NCBI RefSeq assembly: GCF_902769175.1
Contig: NZ_CACXNW010000042.1
Span: forward strand, 1-36,292
From: an uncultured Methanobrevibacter sp.
Lineage (GTDB): Archaea > Methanobacteriota > Methanobacteria > Methanobacteriales > Methanobacteriaceae
Direction: 5' to 3'
Length of the DNA stretch: 36,292 bases
The position numbers and the translations under genes were made by a program. The notes under the pieces were generated by a model that did not search any database, had not been told where the DNA came from, and saw only the letters and a list, made by a program, of their open reading frames with translations. Below, in pieces: positions 16,650 to 25,733 of the stretch; positions within the stretch are counted from its first letter, which is position 1; each line of letters opens with the position of its first letter.

Positions 16650-18187
16650 TTAAACATGTTTTTGAAGACAAAAGCCTTTGCAATATGTGATGTTAAAATC
16701 ACGGAATTCTTTAACTAAATTGAATGTAAATTCCCCGTTTTCAGAGTTGTAGTTGCCATAGGAATATAGGTCATCATTGTAATACTTAACCCCTGCATTC
16801 ATATTGGCAGCATAAACAAGCGGATAAAGATTAATATATTCATCAGCAAAACCTAATACACATTGATATGTGGATAAATAGTCTAAATCTATGTCATTTA
16901 CATATCCGTCAATGAAGCTATGGCTACCTTCAAACAGGACATCTTCTAAAGAGAAGTGTTTACGTGTGTAATTAATATAGATTGCCTCGTCAGCTATATT
17001 GGCACCTGAATTTTCAAAGTAGCAATTGCTGATTTTGTTGTTTTCGCCTCCAATAAAGATTGCACCCCCAGCATATAAAGCGCAATTGTCAATGAATTCA
17101 TTGTTATCAATAATTCCATTGTTTCCAATCCAGAATATCGCTCCACCGAATTCTGCAATATTTCCAATAAAACTACATCCTGTAAGGAGGCCATTATCAC
17201 CGATCCAGTTGATTAAACTTCCATTTCTTAAGTCATCATGTGCCAATATAGTCAATCCATTGATTTTAATGTCATTGCCTTCAACATGGATTATTGATTC
17301 ATTCAATATGCCTCCATACACATAAAAGACATGACCATTACCATTAATGCTTATATTGTCATGATTGATTACAAGTGAATTGGATGGGGAAAAGTAATTT
17401 CTATAAATGTCATAGACTCCACCATCCTTGAGATTTGATATCTCATAAAATAAGTCATCAATAGTGACAGGAATTGGTTTTCCATCAATAATTACATCAG
17501 AACGATCTTCAATCCAAATTTTAACTGCATTTTCACCTTCAAAAGAACAGTTATCAATTGTCAATAATCCCCTCTTATCCAAATTTCTATAAATGTAGCA
17601 AATCACTTGATTATTATGTGATTCAGAAAATGTATTATTGAAAACACAACTGCGGATTGCATTGTTGGTTCCATCCATTGAAATTGCTCTAGATGTGTTG
17701 TTTATGAACACACAGTTATCAATTAGACCATTGTCACCATTCCAATTTACGGTTCCGCCAACTTTTGCGGCATTTCCCATAAAGGTACAGTTTACAAGCA
17801 TGCCATTATTTCCATTTATGGTGATAAAGCTTGGGCAACTGTAACATTGGGACATGAAATCAAATGTCAAGCCAATGATTCTGACATTGTCTCCAAATAT
17901 ATTGAATAGGCAAGACAATGAGTCATTTCCATATATTTTGTAGCCGTTGCCGTTGATGGTGATGTTGTTTGCATTGATAGTCAAATCACCATCAATTTCA
18001 AATAAGCAATCCCTATCGAAATCGAATGTATCGCCATCTTTTAATTGTTCTAAGAGTTGACGCAATTCTTCAAATTTCATTGCAGGCAACATATTATGCG
18101 GAACAAATCCCTCATAAATCACTTCACAGCCATTTTCTGCATCAACAGTTTTTGCACCTTGAAATGTACTTCCAAAAGTGCAGTTGT
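16650..18187 (-). pseudogene. Adhesin-like protein, central beta-helix fragment
   Basis: An open stretch of about 510 codons, of which 490 residues follow a methionine at 18122. It holds two complete copies of a module: F-L---I--LKDGD---F-RD, then INGNGYKIYGNDSL and GDNVRIIGL, then rungs such as NGDNGLIDNCVFINNTSRAI and GGAIFWIGNNGIIDNNEFID. The same module occurs in the fragments on either side, and the frame before 18122 continues the module of the upstream fragment (NNCTFGSTFQGAKTVDAENG). It is linked to the upstream fragment by a one-base loss near 18200 and runs out of frame at 16650. Right-handed beta-helix surface proteins of this kind are typical of Methanobrevibacter. Binding partner unknown. 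Confidence 0.7.
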
Positions 18188-18688
18188 TTAGTGTAAAATT
18201 GGATTGTCGATGTTTTTTAAATATATTGCTTCGTAATGATTTGTAGCATATGAGGCATTAAAGATGCAATCGACAAGATCATTCATGTTTCCTGCAATAT
18301 AAACTGCTCCTCCAAAGAGTGCTGCATTTTCATCAAATACACATTTTTCAATTTTTCCATTGTTTCCAGTCCAGTAAATTGCTCCTCCAAAGTCACCTAC
18401 ATTGTCCTGCAATAGGCAATTTGAAATGAATCCATTGTCACCATGCCATTCGATTGGACTTGTAAGATGGTTGTAGTTATTTCCATAAATGTTTTTGCTT
18501 GATTTTATGTATTCAGAGTCATATGCTCTGAAATTGAGGATGTTTAAATTAAGTATCTTCACATTGTTTCCGGTTATGTTGAAAAGAGCAAAGAATTCTC
18601 TGGCTCTGCCACCATTTATGATGTGGCCGTTACCATCAATTGTTACATTATCTGCAGCAATGTTTATTATGCGGTTTCTTGCAAGGTC
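18188..18688 (-). pseudogene. Adhesin-like protein, fragment after in-frame stop
   Basis: Same frame as the N-terminal fragment, separated from it by a single TGA at 18689-18691. Reading through gives VSNTI-stop-DLARNRIINI, where an arginine CGA is the likely original codon. It continues with NVTIDGNGHIINGGRAREFF, GNNVKILNLNILNFRAY and rungs GGAIYWTGNNGKIEKCVFDE and GGAVYIAGNMNDLVDCIFNA. It ends at TAA (18188) after a one-base frameshift, while the coding sense goes on in another frame. The lesion pattern points to decay rather than separate genes. Confidence 0.65.
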
Positions 18689-19675
18689 TCAGATAGTGTT
18701 TGAAACAACATAGTCTCTTTCTAAGATGTAATAATCTCCGGACTTTAGGTTTTCAATCTCCTTGCATAAGATATCAAAGCTTTCATAGCTGAGGTCAACG
18801 CCATCACACAATACAATGCATCCTTCGTCCCATAAGACTTTTATAGGCTTATCGCTTATCTCCTCGTTACTGAAAACAGAGCTTTTAATGTTTAATACCT
18901 GTTCATTTTTGCCTGAGAAATATATTGCCTCATCGCTTAATGGAGATATGAATTTTCTGAATGTTGTGCTATCCATAGTATTGTTTCCCCCTGTAACATA
19001 TATTGCTCCTCCACGATTTAAAGCAGTATTGTTTTCAAAATGACAATACTCTATGTACCCCTTGTTTCCATTCCATGCTAGTGCACCCCCATTTGGTGCA
19101 ATGTTATTGTAAAATCTACATGAAACAAAGCATCCATCGTCCCCATTCCACAGTATATGGCTTGTATCTCCATTTCCGCTTGCATTGAAGTTTTTAAAGA
19201 TTAAATCATATATGATTACATTATTTGCGCTTACTATGAATTTTGCCAAATCAGACCCATTGGCATCAATGGTGTGTCCATTTCCATAAATTGTCACATA
19301 ACTTGTATTTATGTTTATTATTGATTTTTCATTGTCTGATTCTCCATTAAAGACATAATCCTTTTCAACATAGTAGTGGCCATCTCCTTCCAAATTTCCA
19401 AAATCTTCATTCAAATCATTGAAGGTCCCTACATCATCTTCAATACTATTTCCAACTAACTTCTCGCCATTCATTTGATTTGAAGAGATTGCTAAATTTC
19501 CATCAGCTATATTATCTAGAGGGCTTGCTAAAGCTCCACTAGATACTGCATCATCAATGGATGTTACATTGCCCATGCCATTCATTTCGCTTGCACTAAC
19601 ACAAGAGATAGTCATTAAAAGACATAAGCATGCCATTAAAAACACTACAGGTTTAATATTTAAATAAGACATCAT
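18689..19675 (-). pseudogene. Adhesin-like protein, N-terminal fragment with signal peptide
   Basis: Starts at the ATG at 19675 with GGTGATAAA directly upstream; the frame is open a little further, but those codons overlap the previous gene. The signal peptide is MMSYLNIKPVVFLMACLCLL with a VSASEM cleavage region. A low-complexity linker follows, then the first beta-helix module: GHYYVEKDYVFNG, YVTIYGNGHTIDANGSDL, SANNVIIYDLIFKNF, GGALAWNGNKGYIEYCHFEN and GGAIYVTGGNNTMDSTTFRK. The second module begins at NLKSGDYYILERDYVVSN and is cut by TGA. The start lies four bases after the stop of the 586-codon gene, so translation may be coupled. A secreted truncated protein of about 328 residues might still be made. 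Confidence 0.65.
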
Positions 19676-19679
19676 TTTA

Positions 19680-21440
19680 TCACCTAAAATTAGAATTGCA
19701 GTCATTATTAGACAATTTAAGATGATTTTGTCCAATTATGATTGCTGCATTATTAGATATAGTTTTTAAATCATCAGCCCCAATTAGAGAAGCCATTCTT
19801 TTATAAAAAGCAGTATTGTTTTTAAAAGTGCAGTGAAGTGCACTTAATTTTTCATAATTATCGAAGTTGCTGTAATTTTCAATTAAAAAGTCCCCAAAAC
19901 AATTAAAGAAACAAACATTAAATAAAAAGTTCCCATAAGAATTAAAGAAACAAACATTAAATAAAAAGTCTCCATAAGAATTAAAGGAACAAACATTAAA
20001 TAAAAAGTCTCCATAAGAATTAAAGAAACAATCATTAAATAAAAAGTTCCCATAAGAATTAAAGGAACAATCATTAAATGAAAATTCTTGATTAAAAATA
20101 GATTCAATGTTTAAAATTGAATTGTTTTGATTTGCGTTTGGTGTGATGTTTTGGGTTGTAATAAAAAGTAAATAGTTGTTGGCAGGTGTATCTTTAGCAT
20201 TTAAACTATCGATAATTAAATCAGGGTTTGTGAAAATATAGTATTCAAGATTAAAGTCATTATCATTCAATTTATCAGAAATTAAATTAATTTCTAAACC
20301 ATTGCAATTGAAAAAACAATCAGAATAATTAATAGACAAATCTTTAGCACCCATATCTAATTCTGAACTAAAATTCTTGAAATTATTTCCAATATTAATA
20401 AGGTCTAGCTCTTGATTAAGAGATAAAAGGCTTTTGGAATTCTGATCTTTAGAGTTCATTGGATTTTCTTTATTTAAACCTAAAGAGATTAAATCTATTC
20501 TAGAAAATTTAATTTGAGTACTGCAATTGTAAAAATTAGTTAAATCATGATTGACATTACCATCAGCAATAACATCAACACTGACTTTTTGATTGTTTTG
20601 AAGTTGTGTATTTGGATTATCATTGCAATGATTGTCTTTGCAACAGCAAAACTCCTCATTATTTAATTTAGAGTCGAATTGAACTAGATTGTTAACTGAA
20701 TCAGCAAGATTTATTGAATCCTGTTTAATTACGACATCGTTTGTAATCCAAATTCCTTTATCATCACCAACGATTGGTTTTTGCAGATTCGCATAGCTAA
20801 TGTGTCCTTTTTTGACATTAAAATTACTTGAAAACACATTAGGGCAATCATTGACATGAAAATTACTTGAAAACACGTTAGGGCAATCAGTGTTTTTACT
20901 GATTTCATTGATGAATCGATCAAATGGATTATAACTGAAATGTTTCTTAAAATGAAAAACCTCATGTGATTTAGTTCCATTAAGTAATCTGCCATTTATA
21001 TAGTTATTGCCAAGTGCTGATTTAGCATCATAATTATTACCAAGAAATTTCCAATAATAAAATGTCATAACGTCATATCTATAATCGGCAAATGTCCTAT
21101 TATCAACTACCTTAACGCCATAACTATGACCATCAGATGTCCTATGATCAAATCCACTGTGAGGTTTTTTCTTTACAGCATCCCACCCATCATGATTTTT
21201 GCTTTGTAGAGTGTAATTGTTTATGCTGTCATCAGAATTTGCAGAAATGTCTGCATCATTGTCGATAACACTAAAAACGTTTTCTTCATCATTTAAAGGG
21301 ATGCTATCGACAAGAGTGGAATTGTTTATAACAGCACAATCCATATCATCACTTGCATAAATGCAGGATAGGCTAATAAAAAGACATATGGCTGCAAAGA
21401 ATATCAATAACCATTTATTTTTAACTAAATCATTTTTCAA
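19680..21440 (-). CDS. Secreted Asn-rich repeat protein, adhesin-like
   Basis: A 586-residue protein with a signal peptide (KNKWLLIFFAAICLFISLSC, cleavage near YASDD). It is unusually rich in Asn, Ser, Phe and Asp. A 13-residue motif, CPNVFSSNFHVND and CPNVFSSNFNVKK, is repeated at about residues 185-210. A second 13-residue array (NSYGDFLFNVCFF type) has five clean copies at about 455-520, each with one cysteine. Near the end, LHCTFKNNTAFYKRMASLIG resembles a beta-helix rung, so this may be the front half of an adhesin-like protein that has lost its later modules. The start is a TTG with GGGGAT upstream. It lies directly before the broken adhesin gene in the same direction. It has no membrane anchor. 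Function unknown. Confidence 0.65.
   Translation of the reverse strand: MKNDLVKNKWLLIFFAAICLFISLSCIYASDDMDCAVINNSTLVDSIPLNDEENVFSVIDNDADISANSDDSINNYTLQSKNHDGWDAVKKKPHSGFDHRTSDGHSYGVKVVDNRTFADYRYDVMTFYYWKFLGNNYDAKSALGNNYINGRLLNGTKSHEVFHFKKHFSYNPFDRFINEISKNTDCPNVFSSNFHVNDCPNVFSSNFNVKKGHISYANLQKPIVGDDKGIWITNDVVIKQDSINLADSVNNLVQFDSKLNNEEFCCCKDNHCNDNPNTQLQNNQKVSVDVIADGNVNHDLTNFYNCSTQIKFSRIDLISLGLNKENPMNSKDQNSKSLLSLNQELDLINIGNNFKNFSSELDMGAKDLSINYSDCFFNCNGLEINLISDKLNDNDFNLEYYIFTNPDLIIDSLNAKDTPANNYLLFITTQNITPNANQNNSILNIESIFNQEFSFNDCSFNSYGNFLFNDCFFNSYGDFLFNVCSFNSYGDFLFNVCFFNSYGNFLFNVCFFNCFGDFLIENYSNFDNYEKLSALHCTFKNNTAFYKRMASLIGADDLKTISNNAAIIIGQNHLKLSNNDCNSNFR
19887..20083 (-). repeat. 39-bp tandem repeats coding for 13-residue units
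   Basis: Five consecutive 39-bp copies, nearly identical at the DNA level, encode SFNDCSFNSYGNF, LFNDCFFNSYGDF, LFNVCSFNSYGDF, LFNVCFFNSYGNF and LFNVCFFNCFGDF. The low divergence indicates recent expansion. Confidence 0.9.
20812..20889 (-). repeat. 39-bp duplication in the same gene
   Basis: 20812-20850 and 20851-20889 are the same 39-bp unit with two differences, encoding the doubled CPNVFSSNF motif. The period equals that of the other array, though the sequence is unrelated. Confidence 0.9.
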
Positions 21441-21581
21441 TTAAAAATCCCCGATATTTTACTACTTTTGTATGAATTAATAATAATTCAATAATTTGAT
21501 TTTCTTTAATTTTTTATAAAAAGATTTGTGCATGCAATCACTTGCTTGCATTGAATTTGAAAAAAAAGCCGTTTTTAAAAC

Positions 21582-21688
21582 GTTATATCAGGAAAAAATC
21601 ATTAAAAAAACCAATATCAGGAAAAAAATTATTAAAAAAAAACCAATATCCTGAAAGAATTATTAAAAAAAAAAATTAATATCTAGGA
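21582..21688 (-). repeat. About 31-bp repeats spanning the DUF2119 stop codon
   Basis: On the minus strand, units of the form CCTGATATTGG, T-run, AATAATT, T-run follow one another three to four times. The first unit (CCTAGATATTAA then T11) contains the last codons and stop of the DUF2119 gene. Each unit carries a long T-tract and so can act as a U-tract terminator. Confidence 0.7.
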
Positions 21689-22341
21689 AAATCTAGCCCA
21701 TAAATTATTTTCACATACTTTAAAGCAAGGTCTGCCTGTTTTTTATAGTCCCTTAATACCCTGTCCTCAAAATCAGCCCTTGTTTTGCTTAAAGTAATCA
21801 ATCTTAAAAAGGACATGTACTCTCGAACAGACAAATCATGGCTATAATCATATTTAGCAAAGAGTTCATCTTCACTTAATTTCAAGTCTTCCCATCTAAA
21901 TGTAGGAAACTCCAAAGTCTGACATATGGTTTCCTTTGTAAAATGCTTACGTCTTATCAAAGGAGAAACAGAACTGCATAACACATATTGTCCACAATCA
22001 ATCAATGGAGGAATTCCATCATTATCAAGTCTTTTTAGGCTTGTCAAGCTCTTGAAATGCTTGATATTGTATGAATGAAGCTCAGTATAAAAGTCAGGTT
22101 TATAATAATCAACCAAATCCAATATTTTCTTTCCTTGCTCTGACTCATAAAATTCCCTATGAATCGTAGAGATATAAGGGGTCTTGTCAAAATTATAAAT
22201 GTAGATTTGGCCTGGAGAAAAATCTTCATAGGACAGAAGCTTGATTAAAGGCAAAACATCCTTTCCCTCATCTCCATGAACTCCTCCAATAAATAATTTT
22301 GTAGGACCCTTCCCATTATCAATATAGCGAAAATAAGACAT
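21676..22341 (-). CDS. DUF2119 family protein, zinc-carboxypeptidase-like
   Basis: A 221-residue protein that matches the archaeal DUF2119 pattern. The motifs resemble the M14 carboxypeptidase / aspartoacylase fold: FIGGVHGDEG (H and E of the HxxE zinc site, about residues 17-26), a histidine in FYTELHSYN, and QTLEFPTFRW in the position where the catalytic glutamate stands. It has no signal peptide or membrane span. Its substrate is not known. It may be a metal-dependent amide or ester hydrolase. The ATG at 22341 is preceded by TTGATATC. The stop is followed at once by eleven Ts, in the repeat described separately. It lies 127 bases after ahcY in the same direction. Confidence 0.75.
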   Translation of the reverse strand: MSYFRYIDNGKGPTKLFIGGVHGDEGKDVLPLIKLLSYEDFSPGQIYIYNFDKTPYISTIHREFYESEQGKKILDLVDYYKPDFYTELHSYNIKHFKSLTSLKRLDNDGIPPLIDCGQYVLCSSVSPLIRRKHFTKETICQTLEFPTFRWEDLKLSEDELFAKYDYSHDLSVREYMSFLRLITLSKTRADFEDRVLRDYKKQADLALKYVKIIYGLDFPRY

Positions 22342-22462
22342 GATATCAATTCATAATTCAATTTAAAAAATAAAAACCAATTAAATAAAAAAAATAACAG
22401 TATTTAATCCCAAAAAAATGGAATAAAAATTAAAAAATAATAATAAAATAAAAAGAGATTAA

Positions 22463-22483
22463 AGAGAATTAGGTACCTTCTCT
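22463..22483 (-). terminator. Hairpin terminator enclosing the ahcY stop codon
   Basis: On the minus strand AGAGAA / TTCTCT with a 9-base loop that contains the TAA stop (22469-22471), followed by a U-rich tail. Confidence 0.6.
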
Positions 22484-23719
22484 CCAATCAGACAAGTAAT
22501 CTTTTTGTCTTTCAGATAAATCATCGATTTCAATGCCCATTGCTTTAAGCTTTAATCTTGCAACATCATCATCAATTGAATCTGGAGCTTTTTCAACACT
22601 TAAGCTTAAGTCATTTTCAACGATGTATTTAGCGGATAATGCTTGAACAGCAAAACTCATATCCATGATTTCAGCTGGGTGTCCTTGTCCTCTTGCTGCT
22701 GCAAGGTTTACAAGTCTACCATCAGCAAGCAAATAGATTTTTCTGCCGTCTTTCATGGTAAACATTTCAATACTTTCTCTTACTTCTTCAACACTGGTAG
22801 ATTGTGCTTCTAAGTCTTGTCTGTTGATTTCAACATTGAAATGTCCAGAGTTAGATAACATACATCCGTCTTTCATGTATTTGAAGTCATCTCCATGAAT
22901 AATGTCGATGTTACCGGTTACAGTTACAACAAGATCTGCAATTTGTACAGCTTCTCTGATTTTCATAACTCTGTAACCATCCATTCTTGCTTCAAGTGCT
23001 CTGATTGGGTCAACTTCAGTTACAATAACATTTGCACCAAGTCCTGCAGCACGAGATGCTACTCCACGACCACACCATCCGTAACCGCAGACAACAACGT
23101 TCTTACCTGCAATCAACATGTTGGTGGTTCCCATAATTGCATCCAATGAGGATTGGCCAGTACCGTAACGGTTGTCAAATAAGTATTTGGTATAAGCGTC
23201 GTTTACAGCAATAACTGGGAATTTGAGTGCACCGTCAGCATGCATAGCTTCCAATCTGTGAACACCAGTGGTTGTTTCTTCACAAGCACCTTTAATGTTT
23301 GCTAAAAGTTCAGGACGTTTTTCATGGAGGTACATAATCATATCTGCACCGTCATCAATGATTACATCTGGCTTGTGGGACAATACATTATCAATAGCTT
23401 CGTAGTACTCTTCATCAGTTTGTTCTCTCCAACCGTAAATGTTTAATCCAAGAGCAGCTGCACCTGCTGCTGCATCGTCATGAGTTGAAAGAGGGTTACA
23501 ACCAGTCATAGCTACTTCAGCACCACCAGCTTGTAAGGTTAAACCTAAATTGACAGTTTTAGGTTCTAAGTGTAAGCATGATCCAATGGTAATTCCTTCA
23601 AAAGGCTTTTCTTCTTCAAATTGTTTCTTGATGTGTTCAAGAACAGGCATGTGTTTTTGAACCCATTTGATTTTTCTAATCCCTTCATCAGCAAGGGACA
23701 TATCTTTAACATTACTCAT
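22469..23719 (-). CDS. ahcY: S-adenosyl/inosyl-homocysteine hydrolase
   Basis: An NAD-dependent hydrolase that removes the by-product of methylation. The 416-residue protein has LTLQAGGAEVAMTGCNPLST, GVHRLEAMHADGALKFPVIA, the NAD-binding GYGWCGRGVASRAAGLGA (GxGxxG) and SNSGHFNVEI, all characteristic. The start at the ATG 23719 (MSNVKDMSLADEG) has GAGGTAAT upstream; an upstream extension of 14 residues is unlikely. A methanogen homologue, that of Methanocaldococcus, prefers S-inosylhomocysteine made by a separate deaminase. Whether that holds here cannot be read from the sequence. Divergent to the tRNA gene. Confidence 0.93.
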   Translation of the reverse strand: MSNVKDMSLADEGIRKIKWVQKHMPVLEHIKKQFEEEKPFEGITIGSCLHLEPKTVNLGLTLQAGGAEVAMTGCNPLSTHDDAAAGAAALGLNIYGWREQTDEEYYEAIDNVLSHKPDVIIDDGADMIMYLHEKRPELLANIKGACEETTTGVHRLEAMHADGALKFPVIAVNDAYTKYLFDNRYGTGQSSLDAIMGTTNMLIAGKNVVVCGYGWCGRGVASRAAGLGANVIVTEVDPIRALEARMDGYRVMKIREAVQIADLVVTVTGNIDIIHGDDFKYMKDGCMLSNSGHFNVEINRQDLEAQSTSVEEVRESIEMFTMKDGRKIYLLADGRLVNLAAARGQGHPAEIMDMSFAVQALSAKYIVENDLSLSVEKAPDSIDDDVARLKLKAMGIEIDDLSERQKDYLSDWREGT

Positions 23720-23854
23720 AAATATTACCTCAGTTTTAAAGAGTGGATAATTTTTTTTCATAAATTTATAGATTATAATAGTTTATAATTATATCATTAT
23801 ATAATTATGATAAAAGTATTATAAAAAATTATTGTTAAATCAGTTAAAAAAACC

Positions 23855-23868
23855 AAAAGTATATAAAC
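23855..23868 (+). promoter_or_regulatory. TATA promoter of tRNA-Met
   Basis: AAAAGTATATAAAC is an A-rich BRE-like run followed by TATATAAA. It lies about 35-45 bases before the first base of the tRNA, which suits a TATA box with a short 5' leader. Confidence 0.5.
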
Positions 23869-23900
23869 AATAAAAGATATAACTTTTATTACTGTCTGAT

Positions 23901-24010
23901 GCCGGGGTGGCTCAGCTGGTTAGAGCGCACGGCTCATAGGGTAACTAAGCGTGCTCTGACTTTTTTCCTGGGATACCGTGAGATCGCGGGTTCGAATCCC
24001 GCCCCCGGCA
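23901..24010 (+). tRNA. tRNA-Met (CAU), elongator, with intron
   Basis: Acceptor arms GCCGGGG / CCCCGGC with discriminator A (24010), D-arm GCTC...GAGC, T-arm GCGGG-TTCGAAT-CCCGC. The anticodon stem CACGG / CCGTG closes the loop CTCATAA (anticodon CAT) only after removing a 36-base intron at 23939-23974, placed at the canonical position after base 37. Pairing at the exon-intron borders can form the bulge-helix-bulge cut by the archaeal splicing endonuclease. No CCA is encoded. The GCCGGGG acceptor speaks against the initiator and against the CAU isoleucine tRNA. Confidence 0.93.
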
Positions 24011-24357
24011 TTAACATCATAACTTTTTTTAACTAATTTTATTTAGATTTTAACAGATTAGACTACTTTATAAACTAATTTTAAATAATTTTAAATAATT
24101 TTAACTAATTTTATCCAGATTTAAAAACTAAGACAACCTTAAACTAATTCTAACTAACATTATTCAAATTTAAAGAAGTAAGACAACATAATAAAATAAT
24201 TCTAATTATTTTACCCAATTAAAAATACCTATTTTTTACCCACAGCATTTTCTAAAAAAAAAAAACTACTTAAAAATCATTAAAAAATAATATTAACAAA
24301 GAGATATAATATTAAAATATCAATGAGATTGATTTAATAAACTTTATAGGTAGCACA
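24011..24357. other. AT-rich intergenic region with degenerate repeats
   Basis: Between tRNA-Met and the aldo/keto reductase. A T-rich tract directly after the tRNA (CTTTTTTTAAC) probably ends its transcript. Degenerate copies of AACTAATTTTATNNAGATTT plus ACTAAGACAAC recur about every 50-75 bases (from about 24027, 24102 and 24147). No coding sequence is seen. Confidence 0.5.
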
Positions 24358-25539
24358 ATGAAATATAAAACTTTAGGAAAAACTGGAGAAAAAGTTTCTG
24401 TTTTAGGATTTGGAGCTATGAGATTACCTCATTTTGAAAGAGATGACCAAATCAATAAAGAAGAGGCAGATAAGGTAATAAGCTATGGAATTGAAAATGG
24501 AATCAACTTCATAGATACCGCTTACAATTATCATGCTCCAAATTTAGTGGATAAGGGAAAATGTGAAGAGTACATCGGGAATTTTTTAAATGAAAACTCC
24601 TATAGAGATGACATATTCCTATCAGCTAAAATGCCAAGCTGGAAAATAAAAAGCATAGAGGATATGGATGCTATTTTTGAAAATCAATTAAAGGACTTGC
24701 AGACTGATTCTATCGATTTCTATATGCTGCACCATCTTAATGAAGACTATTGGAAAATGTTTAGGCAACTTAATGCCTTCGAATGGATGGATGAACTTTT
24801 AAGTTCTGGAAAAGTAAAGCATATGGGATTTTCAGCACATACGGAAATGGATTGGATAGTTGATATCGTTGACGATTATGAAAGATTCGAGTTTGGACTT
24901 ACCCAGTTGAACTATCTTGATGAAAGATACCAGTCTGGAAGGGAAGGTGTTGAATACTTACATTCCCATGGCCTTGGAACATTGATTATGGAGCCTCTTA
25001 GAGGTGGAACTTTAGTTCAAAATGTTCCTCAAGACATTATGGACCTATGGGATACTGCTGAAGAAAAAAGAACTCCTGTAGAATGGGCCTTCCAATACCT
25101 ATGGAATATGGAAGAGGTGGATGTTGTACTTAGTGGAATGAATAGCTTAGACCAGATCAAGCAGAACATTGAAATCGCTTCAAGAACTGAAGTCAACTCC
25201 ATCAGCGAAAATGACTTGGAATTGATTAAGGAAGTTGCTTGGGAATACAAGCAAAGAAGAGGAAACGATTGCACTGGCTGCGGATACTGTATGCCTTGCC
25301 CACATAATGTAGATGTTGCAAGCTGCTTTAGAGAGTATAATGTAGGAAAAATGTTAAACAATCCTGCAGGAAGCGCATTCCATTATTTCGCACTTGATCC
25401 GAGAACAAGAGCAGACAGATGCCTTCACTGTGATGACTGCCTATATCACTGCCCTCAAATGATTAACATATCTGAAGATTTGAAGAAGGTTGAAGAATTC
25501 TTCGGCAAGGAAGAGGATTATTGTTTAAGAAAAAAATAA
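24358..25539 (+). CDS. Aldo/keto reductase with C-terminal ferredoxin domain
   Basis: A 393-residue oxidoreductase. The N-terminal TIM-barrel has the usual tetrad: D53 and Y58 in FIDTAYNYH, K91 in LSAKMP and H125 in YMLHH. LRGGTL and VLSGMN near the end of the barrel form the cofactor pocket. The C-terminal part has two Cys4 clusters, C305/C308/C311/C314 (CTGCGYCMPCPHNVD) and C355/C358/C361/C365 (CLHCDDCLYHCPQ), consistent with two [4Fe-4S] centres. The family is common in methanogens; substrates are mostly unknown and electrons may come from ferredoxin. Start ATG at 24358 with a weak AGGTAGCACA upstream. Stands alone. Confidence 0.88.
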   Translation: MKYKTLGKTGEKVSVLGFGAMRLPHFERDDQINKEEADKVISYGIENGINFIDTAYNYHAPNLVDKGKCEEYIGNFLNENSYRDDIFLSAKMPSWKIKSIEDMDAIFENQLKDLQTDSIDFYMLHHLNEDYWKMFRQLNAFEWMDELLSSGKVKHMGFSAHTEMDWIVDIVDDYERFEFGLTQLNYLDERYQSGREGVEYLHSHGLGTLIMEPLRGGTLVQNVPQDIMDLWDTAEEKRTPVEWAFQYLWNMEEVDVVLSGMNSLDQIKQNIEIASRTEVNSISENDLELIKEVAWEYKQRRGNDCTGCGYCMPCPHNVDVASCFREYNVGKMLNNPAGSAFHYFALDPRTRADRCLHCDDCLYHCPQMINISEDLKKVEEFFGKEEDYCLRKK

Positions 25540-25663
25540 ATCCCCAATCATTTTCAATTTAATGAAAGAAAGAAAAAACATTAAACAAAGCATAAAAAAT
25601 AACAATTGTTATATACTAAAAAAATGAATATAAGAATAGGGATTCAAAAATTAAACAAACAAT

Positions 25664-25687
25664 AAAAAAAAAAAAAAAAAAAAAAAA
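25664..25687 (+). repeat. Homopolymer run of 24 A
   Basis: An uninterrupted A24 tract lies about 47 bases before the ThiF-family start codon. It is prone to length variation. Confidence 0.9.
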
Positions 25688-25733
25688 TATTAAATATTAT
25701 AAACAAAGATTAAATTATGAAAAAGGTGGAAAT

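Noticed and set aside
16477..16683. A separate 68-codon minus-strand gene
   Set aside because: It only makes sense as one frame segment of the decayed adhesin-like gene (SEKNLFTGLIKTNN).
23901..24010. tRNA-Ile with CAU anticodon or initiator tRNA
   Set aside because: The GCCGGGG/CCCCGGC acceptor stem and intron after base 37 fit elongator Met of methanogens better.
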